Below the pieces are notes generated by a model, which saw only the letters and a program-made list of their open reading frames with translations, was not told the origin of the DNA and ran no database searches. Positions 9,566-21,090 of a DNA stretch of 64,000 bases are shown here, piece after piece (the stretch's first letter is position 1; each line of letters begins with the position of its first letter). The DNA lies in the NCBI GenBank assembly GCA_016630955.3, contig CM050000.1, positions 930,001 to 994,000 of the forward strand, read 5' to 3'. Position numbers and translations under genes: made by a program. Source of the DNA: Didymella arachidicola. Lineage: Eukaryota > Ascomycota > Dothideomycetes > Pleosporales > Didymellaceae.

Positions 9566-10837
9566 GCTTGTTATTCGATAGTGTGCGCCATGGGCTCGTT
9601 CCCCTTTCATGTATACTAGTAAATTTGGATCATCTTCTGTCTTCTGTTACAAAAGAGACTTGAGCTCACTCCGGCGGTCTTCGTTTTGTCTTGTAGTTTG
9701 ACATGTGCTGCTTCTTCGTGTATGCCAAACAAGTCGGAAGAAAGTTTGGGGTGAGATGTCACCCGTTCCTTATGCTATCCACGCTTCGAAGGTGCGATTC
9801 CGTTGAGAATGACTGACAAGCCCCCAAGTCAGTTTCTTGTCCTTGTTAGGGAGCCTCACTACGACCTAATACGCTGCTGAACGGTGTACACATGTGCTCG
9901 GTCAGATTATGTTATCTAATATTGCTCTCTCTGAAGCTTGGCTGCTTCTAACGAAGTGCGTTTGAGAAGTGTCCGCGGAGGTACAGCTACTTCATCAGCT
10001 CGTGCATGTCTTTATTCGTCATTGGCCAGCCTTTCTGAGTCATCTTCGTTGCTACGTAGCCATTGCATTTCGACCTTGGTAGCAGGCTGTTGGAAGCTCA
10101 ACTCTACAGCGGTGGCCGAGGTACCCCTGATGCAAACATTTCAAACCGTCTTATGGTGCTTGCTGTCCACTGTTTCAGGTCTGATTATCATTTCTCATAA
10201 AGCGATGATCTTTTTGCAATGCGACCCTTATATATGCTTAGTGCGATCGTTGCTGATACAATTCGCAAGACGGCTGAGTTGTAGCACTAGATCACGCCGT
10301 ACCTGTAAATTTGACATATCTGTAAATTGAACGTTGATAAGGTACGCTGAGTTATGCAAGCGCTCGCGGCAAACCAATGTAAATGCTGTTGCTAAGACCT
10401 CCCGTTGTGCACCTGTCAGGTGTATGACACATTCGATGTTGTAGAGCAGCATAACAACGCTTTTCTCAGTTAAATCATGTCAATAGGAAGACCCGTACAG
10501 TTCGCATCCGGCACAATATTTTGCTCTCGATGAGACGAGCGTTGATGTCGTGCTCAGCGAGGGTTGGTAATGACGTGCATTACCAATGGATTAGGTACTA
10601 TTGATTGGTCAAACTCCGGGCGCATTTGTAAGCTAACGCTGGATTTGCGAATTATCGGCGAGTCGCCTGTCCTAGTCGAAGTTGGAGTGAGCACTACGGC
10701 TTGTAGCAAATGGTCATTCGGGCTTAGCGCTGACAAATGGAACAGTGCGACTCCAGAGTGTCAGCAACCACACTCTATAGGTGATTATACAGGTGGTTCA
10801 AATTCTCGTTCAGAATTCAATCACCAAGTGGATCATC
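9566..10837. other. Gene-free stretch
   Basis: About 1.3 kb with only short frames, none with recognisable similarity. It lies upstream of the Gal80-like pseudogene and may hold its former promoter. No repeats seen. Confidence 0.4.
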
Positions 10838-12010
10838 ATGGCACCCATCCGTGTTGTTGTCGTCGGCCTCTCCGCATCTGCGAAGGTCACCTGGGCTGCA
10901 GACGCCCATCTCCCGTATCTGCTCTCCGCTCGAGGCAAGCAACATTATGAGCTCGTGGCGCTCCTCAACTCGTCTGTCCAAGCTGCGGAGTCAGCAAAGG
11001 CAACATTCGGCCTGTCACCATATGTCAAAGCATATGGGGATCCAGCAAAGCTTGCCGCCGATCCAGATATCGACCTTGTCGTGGTGAACACTCGAGTTGA
11101 CGTTCACTTCCCAGTCGTCGAACCTAGCATACGTGCTGGCAAAGGTGTATTCGTGGAATGGCCGCTCACGGAGAATCTTGCAAGGGGATACGAGCTGACT
11201 GGAGGCAAGCCGTACCCGAACAGTGTGGTCGGCCTCCAGGGACGTGTAGCACCTCTGACTTTGCGACTGAAGGAGATCCTCGCAAGCAATCTCATAGGCA
11301 AAGTACTCAACAGTGAGATCTGAGCGTTCGGTAACCTGGTACTTCGCGATAGTCTGCCAGAGGGTTTGACGTAATTTGCAGATCGAGCTGTCGGTGGACA
11401 CCCAATCAACATTCACTATGGCCACATGATCGACTATGTTCACGAAGTCCTCGGGGACTGGGGACGATTTAGCGCTGTCGGACTGATACAGCGACCTTCA
11501 CTGAAGGTGCTGTGTGCGGACGGAAACGAGTCAGGAGACATAAAGTTCGATGTGCCAGATTACCTGTCAGTCCATGGCACGCTCAGAAACAACAAGGTCG
11601 TAACAGTATCCGGTGCAATGCTCCTAGCAACCTTTCGTCTGGGGCCGCAGTTCAAAGGCCAGCCAGGTCTCACGTGGACCATCAATGGCGAGAAAGGTGA
11701 GTTACGACTTTGTGCTCCTGGTCCGTACCTTCAGGCTGGCTACTCTTTCGACGGGCCGATTACAATCGCGCATCATAACCATGCGACCGACGAGGTTAAG
11801 GATCTTGGGTGGGATTGGCCTGAGTGGCAGAAGGAGTACGGGCTGAAAGCAAGGAGCACCGCTGAACTATTTGAGAGATATGCAGACTGGGTAGAGAGCG
11901 GAAAGCCTGAGTCCATACCAGAAGAAAAACGGCGGCCGAGGCGGAATGATGGCGTTGTACTTCTTCAGGAGTTTGATAATCTTTACAAGCAGATCGACTC
12001 AACATGGTGA
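10838..12010 (+). pseudogene. Gal80-like Gfo/Idh/MocA-family oxidoreductase, pseudogene with two stops
   Basis: Single-exon frame of 390 codons from ATG 10838 (MAPIRVVVVGLSASAKVTWA). It resembles the NAD(P)-binding proteins of the Gfo/Idh/MocA family, in particular the fungal galactose-regulator (Gal80) type. The N-terminal Rossmann strand is followed by DIDLVVVNTRVDVHF, then FVEWPLTENLARG (the EWP block typical of this family), and a C-terminal domain with HYGHMIDYVHEVLG. Two in-frame stops break it: TGA at 11321-11323 (codon 162, probably from CGA) and TAA at 11372-11374 (codon 179, before FADRAVGG). No indels were seen, so the loss looks recent. It ends 21 bp before the convergent molybdopterin oxidoreductase gene. 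Confidence 0.8.
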
Positions 12011-12031
12011 ACTAGTCACATTGGGTGTTAT

Positions 12032-13087
12032 CTAGACCATTGACCCTTCGATCGCGAACTGAACCCAATGCGCATGGTTTCGTCTGTCGTTGAGAGCCTG
12101 TGACTTGCCATTCGTTGAAATAGCCTTTGCAACTACTGTTTGTTCGCCTGAATCCAACTGCAATTGACAAGTGAACTTTTGCCAGCGAAAGCCGATTCGA
12201 GGTTCTAGGTCCGCTTTCCGCCAAATTCTGCCGGCGGAGCAGCTGATCTCGACACGATCCACACCGTCAGGGCTCCAGGACCAACCCTCGATGCCCACTT
12301 TTGAGCTTCGTAGAATGGTATTCGGAGCTGGATGGACGATCATTGAGTTGACATCTAAATCCCAGACTTGCTTCACCCTATGCTGAGGATCATTCATGTC
12401 TTCAGTATTGTAGAAATGCGTCGTGTACGGCCCAGGGGCTCTTTTTTCGCGTAGAGAAAGCTTACATAGCCATTTCGTGCTATTCGTTCCAAACCAGCCG
12501 GGCACAACGAGTCGCACTGGACCACCTCGCTCGCGCCCCAGTGGCTGCCCATTCATGTGGTACGCCAGTAGCACTTCTCGGCTCAGTGCTTTATCCAAGA
12601 GCAAATTCTTCTGATAGCGATCAGCTGTTACACCTGCAAGCATGCCAGAATCCAGGCCTTCAGACCACACGAAATGTGCTGATTGCTGGGGCCGCGCCAT
12701 ATCCAGAAGGACGCGTAAGGGAACGCCGGTCCATAAAACATTACCAACTCGCCACAGAGCAGTAGTTGCAGGGGCAAGTGGACTACCAAAGCACTCGTGG
12801 ACGGACTGTACGTTGCTGGACGGTATCCTAAGCAACTGCTCGTAGGTAAGTGCAAAGGGTCTCTCGACTAGACCATCAACCACCAGTAGCCACTTTTCAA
12901 TATCTACATCTACGGCGCCCATATGGATTGTTTGGAAGAGATCCTCGTACTTTGTGGTCGCATCTGACAGAAGGTGCGGCTGGGGAGGGTGGCGGATGTA
13001 AAATCCTTGCGCTAGCGAAATGATCGCTTTGCGTTCTTCACCATAGCCTGGGACAAGTGAAACATCGTAGCCGTCTATCTGAACCAT
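12032..13087 (-). CDS. Molybdopterin-binding (sulfite-oxidase family) oxidoreductase
   Basis: A protein of 351 residues from ATG 13085-13087. It matches the sulfite oxidase family: an N-terminal molybdopterin-binding domain (about residues 40-230) and a C-terminal dimerisation/Ig-like domain (about 240-345). Cys99 in SVHECFGSP is at the place of the molybdenum-ligating cysteine; the block is reworded relative to classical sulfite oxidase. GGPVRLVVPGWFGTNSTKWL is the conserved stretch at the end of the cofactor domain. No heme b5 domain is present and no clear targeting peptide, so its acceptor and substrate are unknown. The frame stays open upstream to a TTG, but MVQIDG is the first ATG. It is transcribed away from the nitrilase gene, with a shared 532-bp gap. 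Confidence 0.8.
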   Translation of the reverse strand: MVQIDGYDVSLVPGYGEERKAIISLAQGFYIRHPPQPHLLSDATTKYEDLFQTIHMGAVDVDIEKWLLVVDGLVERPFALTYEQLLRIPSSNVQSVHECFGSPLAPATTALWRVGNVLWTGVPLRVLLDMARPQQSAHFVWSEGLDSGMLAGVTADRYQKNLLLDKALSREVLLAYHMNGQPLGRERGGPVRLVVPGWFGTNSTKWLCKLSLREKRAPGPYTTHFYNTEDMNDPQHRVKQVWDLDVNSMIVHPAPNTILRSSKVGIEGWSWSPDGVDRVEISCSAGRIWRKADLEPRIGFRWQKFTCQLQLDSGEQTVVAKAISTNGKSQALNDRRNHAHWVQFAIEGSMV

Positions 13088-13619
13088 CTTAAAGCCAGAG
13101 ACTCTGCTGGCCTTTAGCAAAATACTTGCTGATGTGCGCGCCTGCGTCGTTCGTCAGTATGTAGAGACCGCCGAGGGAGACGACACGTGAAGTTGAACTA
13201 TCGGTATGTCATCTGCTAACAAGCAACACGATAGGTGATCAGAGAGCCAAGGACATGACCGCGGCGGAGCATCTGAGGGACACGTCGAGCGGCGCTCCGA
13301 GGACGCGCCTTCCGCTCTGGCATCATCGATCCTCCTCCAACTTCAAGAAGGCATGCGACAAAGAAGGGACTTACTGATATATTCACAGCCACGACGGGAT
13401 CAATTTGAGACTGTTGTCAATATCTGCCGACGTGACCCCCAAGAAGGCGATCCCAGGACACCAGCGGAAGTAACGGAACTGGCGGGGACCCTCCCGGCTA
13501 TGGCTGACTTCGCACTAGACCACAACACGAGGCTATAAGTCTTCACCATTGCACACGCTCAGGGTAAGCTCACAACCAAACTTCTCGAACACGTCTTAGC
13601 TGAGTCAATCTGAGTGACG
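13088..13619. promoter_or_regulatory. Divergent intergenic region, oxidoreductase / nitrilase
   Basis: 532 bp between two head-to-head start codons, so it must contain both promoters. No individual site could be assigned by eye. Confidence 0.4.
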
Positions 13620-14708
13620 ATGGGGCCGATTCGTGTTGCAGCCTGCCATGCAGCGCCCGTGTTCCTATCCGCCGAAGCTACTACCCAAAAGGCTATCTCC
13701 CACATCAAGACTGCTTCAAAGAACAGAGCAAACCTCGTAATATTCCCCGAAACCTACATCTCAGCATTTCCTGTATGGAGCGCACTTCGAGCGCCTACGC
13801 AGAATCACTCTCTCTTCAAACGCATGGCGGCGCAGTCCATCTACGCCGATGGCCCAGAAATCCAAGCGCTCCAATCCACTGCGCAAGAAACGAAGACCTA
13901 CTTGAGCATCGGCATTTCAGAGAAATCTCGCTACAGCTCAGGCACATTGTTCAACTCGAACATCATGATCGGCCCCGACGGCCGAGTGCTAAACCTGCAT
14001 CGCAAACTGATGCCTACCTTCTTCGAGAAGCTCACCTGGGCGCCTGGCGACGGCCATGGTTTGCGTGTCGTCGAGACACCGTTTGGAAATGTCGGCAACC
14101 TGATATGTGGCGAGAACACAAATCCCTTGGCGCGGTACAGTCTCATTGCCCAGGCAGAGCAGCTGCATATCTCAACGTGGCCTGCTGCATGGCCAACGCG
14201 GGTTCCTGAGCCAGGAGCGACTCAGGATGTAGGTGCAAAGAATTACGATAATGTGGCGGCGAACCGTATCAGGGCTGCTGCGCATTGCTTCGAGGCGAAG
14301 GCCTTTGGTGTACTGTGTAGCGGGCATCTAGACGAGGCTGCTATTACGATTATCTCCGAGGGCGCTACGGATCCGGAGCATATCACGAATGTTCTAAGGT
14401 CGAGTCAACGCGGTGCGACTATGTATCTCGATCCTACAGGGGCACCACTACCTGGCTTCACGATTGATCACGAGACCGGGACGAAGAATGAAGTGGAGTA
14501 TTTGCAGAAAGAGGAAGGTATCTTGTATGCAGATCTCGGTCTATCGGAATGCGTGGAGGGTAAACAATATCACGATGTCGTCGGGGGTTATCAAAGGCAC
14601 GATGTGTTCAAGCTGACAGTCAATCGGGAGAGGCAGGTGCCAATACGGTTCCTCGACCCTCCTCCGGCGCACGGGCAGCATGGAGACGAGAACGTTGATA
14701 TTGCTTGA
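13620..14708 (+). CDS. Nitrilase / carbon-nitrogen hydrolase
   Basis: Single-exon gene of 362 residues from ATG 13620 (MGPIRVAACHAAP). It belongs to the nitrilase superfamily, nitrilase branch, which hydrolyses nitriles to acids or amides. The catalytic triad is visible: Glu44 (IFPETYIS), Lys129 (LHRKLMPT) and Cys163 (LICGENTNPLARYS). HISTWPAAWP is a typical nitrilase block. The length is normal for fungal aliphatic or aromatic nitrilases. Whether the product is a nitrilase or a cyanide hydratase cannot be decided from motifs alone. It appears intact, in contrast to many neighbours. It is divergent from the molybdopterin oxidoreductase gene, which may share regulation. Confidence 0.88.
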   Translation: MGPIRVAACHAAPVFLSAEATTQKAISHIKTASKNRANLVIFPETYISAFPVWSALRAPTQNHSLFKRMAAQSIYADGPEIQALQSTAQETKTYLSIGISEKSRYSSGTLFNSNIMIGPDGRVLNLHRKLMPTFFEKLTWAPGDGHGLRVVETPFGNVGNLICGENTNPLARYSLIAQAEQLHISTWPAAWPTRVPEPGATQDVGAKNYDNVAANRIRAAAHCFEAKAFGVLCSGHLDEAAITIISEGATDPEHITNVLRSSQRGATMYLDPTGAPLPGFTIDHETGTKNEVEYLQKEEGILYADLGLSECVEGKQYHDVVGGYQRHDVFKLTVNRERQVPIRFLDPPPAHGQHGDENVDIA

Positions 14709-15268
14709 TAGTTGCACGTAGCCTAGTGTCTTTTGTACTGAACGAACCCATCAAATCGTAAACCATGCGTTGTCCACCGGCATAAGCACACCATTTACTC
14801 ACGTTAGGTAGCCACGTACGACTTATGCGCACCTATACGGCACCATGCAATGTGTGGTGTCATCCGAGCCGGACGCTGACGTGACAGGGATGGCGGGATA
14901 GCCGGCAAGCAAGCAAACAATCAGATTTGTCAGGTCTGATGAAGGGTGTTGAGCAGCATTAGAGAACACTGTGCAGCGTATGATAACAACGCACAACGAC
15001 GGAGAACATAGGCCCGAATATGCTTTGGTACCAGGATCCGCTCCTAATCCTGCAGCCAAGCTGGCAATCAGCTGCACACGTATCGATAGCCAAAACAAAA
15101 CTAGGAAACACTGGCTCCTGAATTCTGTGCAAACACTTAATCGATGAACGTTACTCGAGAAAACCCGAGAAAGCCTATAGGGGAATAAGATGCCGAGAAT
15201 CCAATAACACTTAACCGGGGCAACAGAACGCAAATTCGAGACTGGAGGTACTGATGTGCGCCATACTA
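14709..15268. other. Convergent 3' intergenic region
   Basis: 560 bp between the ends of the nitrilase and Dug3-like genes. No gene, repeat or RNA recognised. Confidence 0.4.
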
Positions 15269-16439
15269 CTACTTCTTTGCATCAAACTTTGGATCCGCCG
15301 CATTCAGCTCCTCGCTGTAATCGACTAACTCTTCCTTCTCCTCTCCGTTCTCGCCAACCAACAGCGCATGATTTGCCTTGATCAGATGCCACTCCTTCTC
15401 ATCATACGTCGTCGGCTCACTCGCAACAATTGTATGCTTGCCAATCTTTTGACCTTCGTTCAGCACCGCCTCGTTGTTAGAAATCTCCTCGCCATCAGGA
15501 TTACCCGGATATTTTGTGTTCAGCGTGCGACCAGCAAACTCAGACCAATACAGACTGGGAGGCTGCTGGGTAGCGTGATTGCGGAAGCGAGTCGCGAGCA
15601 TTTTGGTGCCGTCAGTGGTGCAGAAGTTGAGGCTGTTGGGCGTGTTTTTCTCCTTTAGGATATCATGCTGCAGCTTCAGGATTTGAATTATGGTCTTGCG
15701 CATGGCGGCGAACATGGACTTCAAGGGGTACGGCTTCTCCCACGTCGACTTGTCGCCATGGTTGGTTAAATTTGTGATGTAGAGAGCTGCCGCGTGCTCG
15801 GAGTCTGTGGAGCCAAACACGTTGCAGTATGCGTCGTAAGAGAGAAGATCAGTCAGGTCACGCCGAATGGCGGAGAAGTTGGAGATGACGCCATTGTGCA
15901 TGAAGACATGGCGGCCGAAGACGAAGGGGTGCGAGTTCACCTGCGTGACAACGCTTCCGCTGCTTGCCCTGATGTGGGCGAAGACGCAGTGTGTTTCTGT
16001 GTTATCACAGAGAGACTTGAAGTTAAAGTCGTTGATCGGTGGGCTCTGGGATTTGTAGAGTGCTGGTCGAGGGCCGGTGACGTGCTTAACGTAGGATGAG
16101 GATGCTTCTGTGTACCCTGGATCCATGTAGTGAGTTGACAGAGTAAGCGCAATCGAACGAAACATGGTCAGGGGACAGAGTGAACTCATGTAAAATATAC
16201 ATGGATATATGTAGTGTGCACGTACAGGCAACACCCAAGCCGTCCATGTTCAACAGCGAATTGCGCATCCGCAATAGTTCGTCAGACGTATGGTCCAGCT
16301 CTTTCTCATCTCCATGTGGAAGGAGATTAGGGAGGTAATGCTCAGAGCATTGCTTGCTGATACTGTTCGCCGGAGTGATCAGAACGTCTGATAACAGACA
16401 CGGCTCTGTTGGCGAGATGTATGCAAACCAGCGACACAT
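15269..16439 (-). CDS. DUG3: Dug3-type class II glutamine amidotransferase
   Basis: Two exons: 16226-16439 and 15269-16116, with intron 16117-16225 (GTACGT..CAG). The spliced frame is 353 residues. The protein starts MCRWFAY: after removal of Met, Cys2 is the N-terminal nucleophile of class II (Ntn) glutamine amidotransferases. Other family blocks are SVVTQVNSHPF, FMHNGVISNF, and FGSTDSEHAAALY. In yeast, Dug3 works with Dug2 in the cytosol to cleave glutathione outside the gamma-glutamyl transpeptidase route, and this is the likely role here. The start was chosen at the ATG before Cys because the nucleophile must be residue 2; an upstream in-frame codon would bury it. Confidence 0.85.
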
Positions 16440-17164
16440 GGTGGTGACCCGTGTAGAACGCCGTGAGCAGGACAAATAGATCTATTGGAACGATGAGCAA
16501 AGCGGGGATGAGGAAGAGAGAAAAGCAGATCTCGCGTCTCGATAGGCTATCTTATACGCGCTGCTGGTGTTACCGTGCGGAGACGTGTGACCTGGCGCAA
16601 AACGTGTGCTCAAGTGGTAGGTCAGATGCCAAACTTTGGCGGAGCACACAGCCGCCGCTGAGAAGCTGAGGGATGATACAAATGTGCGAAAATGGGATGA
16701 AGGTGGTCGATTTGTGTGCCCTGGAATAGGTCGTTACGAGAACCATGTTGTTATGAGATCCCTGGAAATTCAGGTGGGGCACACAGACCGCGCGGGGTAG
16801 GGCAGCGGCAGCCTCATGGAGGCAGGCGCAGATCTCTGTTCGGCACCTTCCATCAGACTACCACATCCATGGGCCATTCCGTCGATTGCGAGATGACAGA
16901 CGTGTTGGAGAGTGTTCGAAGAACGTCACTTTACCAGAGCGGAACGTCCCGCTTGCAAGTGGGGAAGAGCGGTACAGGGCGTGCCACATGAGATTCGCCA
17001 CACCCATGCAAGAGATGCATGCTCATCCTTCGGCATAAGCCCCAGGTCTTACATGTGAGGGGTTGATTATAACTGGTACTATGATCTATAAGGCCGTGTG
17101 TTCAATGTTGCCGTCTTTTCTTTGCCACGCCGTCACCAATTCGTGAATCAGTTAACTTGACTCA
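16440..17164. other. Divergent intergenic region
   Basis: 725 bp between the Dug3-like gene and the FAD-monooxygenase pseudogene. Short frames only; nothing else recognised. Confidence 0.4.
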
Positions 17165-18456
17165 ATGGAACAACGAAAGCAAGCGCTCAAAGTAGCTGTG
17201 ATAGGAGCAGGCATAGGTAACAAATAAAGCGGTTCCATCATGGTAAGTAATGATGTATCTCATGTTCCCTAGGTGGCCTCTCAGCAGCTATTGCCCTTCG
17301 CAACGCCGGCCATTCCGTTGCTGTCTACGAGAAGTACGCTTCTGCGTGCACCTCCACCACTTTACCCCTCTCTAACGCTATATCTACTGGCGCCAATATT
17401 CTACGTATCATCGATTGATGGGGCTTCGATTTCGCCAAAGCCAGAGCTAGTCTAAACCTGCAAGAGCGCATCTTCCACGGCGAAACCATGCAGCAGATAC
17501 ACCATATCGATTTCAAGTACAAGCGCCCCGAGTTTGGTTACGACTGGCTGTTGATGCGCCGACAAGCGCTGCATGAGGGTCTACTGGATGTTGCACGCAA
17601 GACCGAAGACGGTCAGGTGCCCATTGAGATATTCCTGAGACGGGAGGCGGTCACACTGGATTGCACGACCGGTCGGCTCCAACTCAAAGACGGGGAAGAG
17701 GTTGTGAGTGATTTGGTAGTGGTTGCAGATGGCGTGCACAGCAAGCTCATCGACGCTATCACTGACAACACTACACCTCCTCTCCAGGCTGGACGCACAG
17801 CATATCGATTTATGGTACCGCGTAGTGCAATCATGGCAGATCCAGAGCTTTGAGCGTTGTACGAGAAGGAGGAGGAGGAGGGATTCAGCTACTTCCAGAT
17901 ACCTGAGCGCAATATCTTCTTCCTCGTTACGCAATCTGATGAAGGGGAGTCATTTTACTGTTTGCTCGTGCATCCTGCACTTACGACCCCAATGGATGCA
18001 ATCGACAAATGGAGTGTTGAGGGGTCGCGAGCGGAGCTGCGGAAATTGAGCGAGGACTTCCATCCAGTTGTGAGAAAGCTGTGCGAGCTTGCGGCAACGC
18101 CATTGTTGTGGACCATCTGCTGCAGAGAGCCCTTGAAGTCCTATGTCAAAGGTAGAGCGGCGGCGATTGGTGATGCGGCTCATACACATTTGCCGCACCA
18201 TGGTCAGGGAGCTGCTGCGGCGGCTGAGGATGCGGCTGCGCTTGGGATCATCGTGTCGATGAACGTCACTCCGAGCGACGTACCAAAAGTCCTTCGACAG
18301 TGGGAGTCACTCAGACTGCCCCGGGCCAGTGCAATCCAGTACATTACGATCAACTTCCCAAAGCCGTTAAAAGAGCTGGAGGATAAGGTTCGGACATTCT
18401 ATGATGGACCCTTGCCAGAGAATGTAGACGGTCATGAGAAGACGATTACTCGGTAA
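17165..18456 (+). pseudogene. Salicylate-hydroxylase-like FAD monooxygenase, pseudogene with two stops
   Basis: Exon 1 is 17165-17216, intron 17217-17272, exon 2 17273-18456. The spliced frame has 411 codons. It shows the class A flavoprotein monooxygenase signatures: the dinucleotide-binding GxGxxG (VIGAGIGGLSAAIAL, near residue 11), the DG motif (LVVVADGVHSKL) and the GD motif (AAIGDAAHTHLPHHGQG). Such enzymes hydroxylate aromatic acids with NAD(P)H and O2 in the cytosol. Two in-frame TGA codons interrupt it, at 17416-17418 (codon 66, before WGFDF) and 17851-17853 (codon 211, before ALYEK). Both are probable CGA-to-TGA changes at arginine. No indels were seen, so the damage looks recent. 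Confidence 0.82.
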
Positions 18457-18709
18457 TTCTACTCGTACGATATTGTCGCGAAGGCAATCAAATTTCTCAA
18501 GGAGATGCAGGCGTATGTATCGGGCGACTTATGCATGCGCACGCATACGAGGTTCTGTCTTCAGAATTGAATGGAACAAAGGTATAATAGCAAATCTTGA
18601 TATTTATTGGCTTCTCACACAAAGGCTTTGCATGCTTTGATCTGTATCAGCACATTAATGCAACAAGAGTATGGCCTTCAGTTGGTAATATAAGTTGCTA
18701 CTACCTGTG

Positions 18710-20199
18710 TTACCGGTATGCACCTACGCCACTCCTGTCCAGCACTCCCAGCCCCTCCAGCGTGACGCCGCTGCCCTTTCGATCCACCACCCTTTCTGGC
18801 GGCCCTAAACCCATCTTCTCTTTCTCCTGAAATTGCCTCTCGAGCTCCGCCTCCCTTTTCGCAAGTTCGACCTGCTTGATCCTCTCTCGCCGTGCCTTTG
18901 CCTGCAACTCGCCAAAAGGATCGAACCTCTCACTTTCAGGGTTCTTGAATGGGTTCTTGATCCAGCTGCCACGATCGGTCAGTGTCGTCGAGCGTGGACG
19001 CCCAGCAAGCACATCGTACGCCTTATTAAGAGGGGGGTCGGCGAACGGGTTCGGTGTAGGTTGAGGCATCGGAATATGCGATTCGTCGCGCGTGGATACT
19101 GTTTCGGGGCGCAAGTATGATCCTCGACCAAAGAGCGTGTTGCTGCGATCTGAAATCTGCGTTATGCGTGTTGTACTGACGTGTACTGTTCCTGAGCGCT
19201 GCAACGCGGCGTGATTGGCTGCGTCGCGCTCCAATTCCGCTTCAAGCTTGTCGTTCCGTCTGCGGCGGCGGCGTTTGCAGTAGATGAGGATGCCGAATGC
19301 GAGGGCAATGGCGCCTGTTATCGATTAGTGGGCGCTGTTTCGTGATGCATATGATGCGATGTACCTATAATGCTGAGCGTGATGGCGGCAGCTTCAGCTC
19401 CCTTGCTCATAATTGTGGGTTGAGGCCTGGTCCGCCGTGGAGGGTCGTTATCGCCCACCGGGACTCCTATCACGTTTGTAGGAAGTGGAGGTAACCTAGA
19501 AACTGTCGCGGACACAGAGGATGTTGGCCGAGAGATCCCACTCGGAAAAACCGATGATGACGTTGAGGTAAGCGTTGAAGTGGAAGATACAGTAGATTTT
19601 GGAGACTTCGGAGAGTCGGGAGAGTCGGGAGATGGAAGCAATCCTGTAGATGTTGATCGCATAGAAGTAATCACTGTGGTCCTTATCTGATCGGTGGGCA
19701 GAGGCAGAGGTGCAACAGCGGCATTGCCCTGGGTTGTGGGCGCTATCGTAACGTGCGAAGAAAAGGCTGATGCTGAGGCGTTTGTTGCGATCTGACTCGA
19801 TGTCTGTGACGAACTCGACGAACTTAGCAGCACCACCGCTTTCGATGATGTTTGGCTTGGCGGACTGGATGTCGTAGACGTTTGAGCGGTCGTTGATGAA
19901 GGCAGAGGTGGTGGAGCGGTTGTTGCAGCGGCAGTCGACGAGACCCGATTCGCGCTGGACGAAGAGCTCTGTTTGGGCGACGGTGGTTTGTCATCGTCAG
20001 GATCAGATTTGTCACCTGGAGATGAGGCTCCATTGGTTGAAGGACTGCTGTCGGGCGAATGTGGACTCTCGGGGCCTTCTGGCTTTTCACGCTCTCTCTC
20101 ACTACCAGGACCAACTGCACCTAAACCAGCTGCTTGTCGCTTTGCACGCGTAGCGAACATCTTTATAGGTGTAGGTCGTCGAAGTCGATAGAGTGCCAT
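18710..20199 (-). CDS. Ser/Thr/Pro-rich single-pass membrane protein
   Basis: Two exons: 19365-20199 and 18710-19314, with intron 19315-19364 (50 bp). Together they encode 479 residues in frame. The first 260 residues are Ser, Thr and Pro rich, as in glycosylated cell-wall-facing domains. One membrane helix follows (ITLSIIGAIALAFGILIYC, spanning the splice junction), then a CKRRRRRN stop-transfer patch and a charged cytoplasmic tail with a Lys/Glu-rich coiled stretch. The layout resembles fungal wall-stress sensors (Mid2/WSC type), but there is no cysteine-rich WSC domain and no obvious signal peptide at the N terminus (MALYRLRRPTPIK). The true start could therefore lie in an unseen upstream exon. 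Function unknown. Confidence 0.65.
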
Positions 20200-21090
20200 G
20201 ATGATGGATATATTAGGAGGTTAAAGCACAGTTAGCGCTTCAACCCAATGTGTGCTATTACAAAGAGTCCCCAGGACGTCGAATGAAGAGGAAACCGATC
20301 AACGGGGTAAGGAAATCTGGCCTGATGTTCGAGAATGGAGTTGCATCCCAGCTCAGGCAAGAACAAAAGAGAGGAGAAAAGTTGGAGGAACCGGGGCTGC
20401 TAATGCTTTGCGTGCAGACAGTCTTGTGGGTTTTGCCGCCCCGATCTACTTCTCCTTCGTCCATTGTCTCCAGTCTGCACAAGCGTGGGTAGCTCCGTCA
20501 TCAAACATTTACCCTGGGAGGCAGCCTGCGAAACGCAATCTGGAGCATGGGGCCAAGATCAGCGCCCTTGAAACTGTAGACTTCGGCCGAGAAAGAGCTA
20601 AGACGAAATTCGTGAGAGCGAGAGACAAAGAAGTATAGATACCTTGCGCAATGATGTGTAGATTAGTATGCGAAGACGTTGCCCTTGCGTTATTGGATGG
20701 GGCGCTGCTTTGAAACGCTGTGGCGCTAGCCGAAGCGAAGGTGAAGCACAATGGCCTTCAAGTCTCGGGTAGATGATAGTGGCGGCACCGTGGCCGCAGT
20801 CGCATGATTGCTGGACTGTACTGTCCGCAAGATACAAATGGGTTCTGGGCTAGATAAGCGTCGCACCTTTGAGGCGCGACAAATGCGGTAGCTAGAGGCG
20901 CGAAAATTGAGCCGCGATGGCGTGTTGAACGATGCGATGGTCTCGAAACGAGTACATGCTGATAGCTCTTCAATTGGCCAAGTATTTCTTGGTGGCTGGA
21001 CGTGTGCAGCGATGAGTTTAAGAGATGCACGGAGAAGCAAAGCTCGCGGCGATTCACATTGGTGCCTGGCGCTAACTACGTTGAGCGGTA
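20200..21090. other. Gene-poor stretch with a transposon-split ORF
   Basis: Most of this 890-bp stretch has no recognisable gene. Its right part (20726-21090, minus) is the longer half of an ORF interrupted by element 4, described as a separate entry. Confidence 0.4.

Noticed and set aside
13088..13120. Extension of the molybdopterin oxidoreductase to a TTG
   Set aside because: No ATG in the extension; the ATG at 13087 is the first plausible start.
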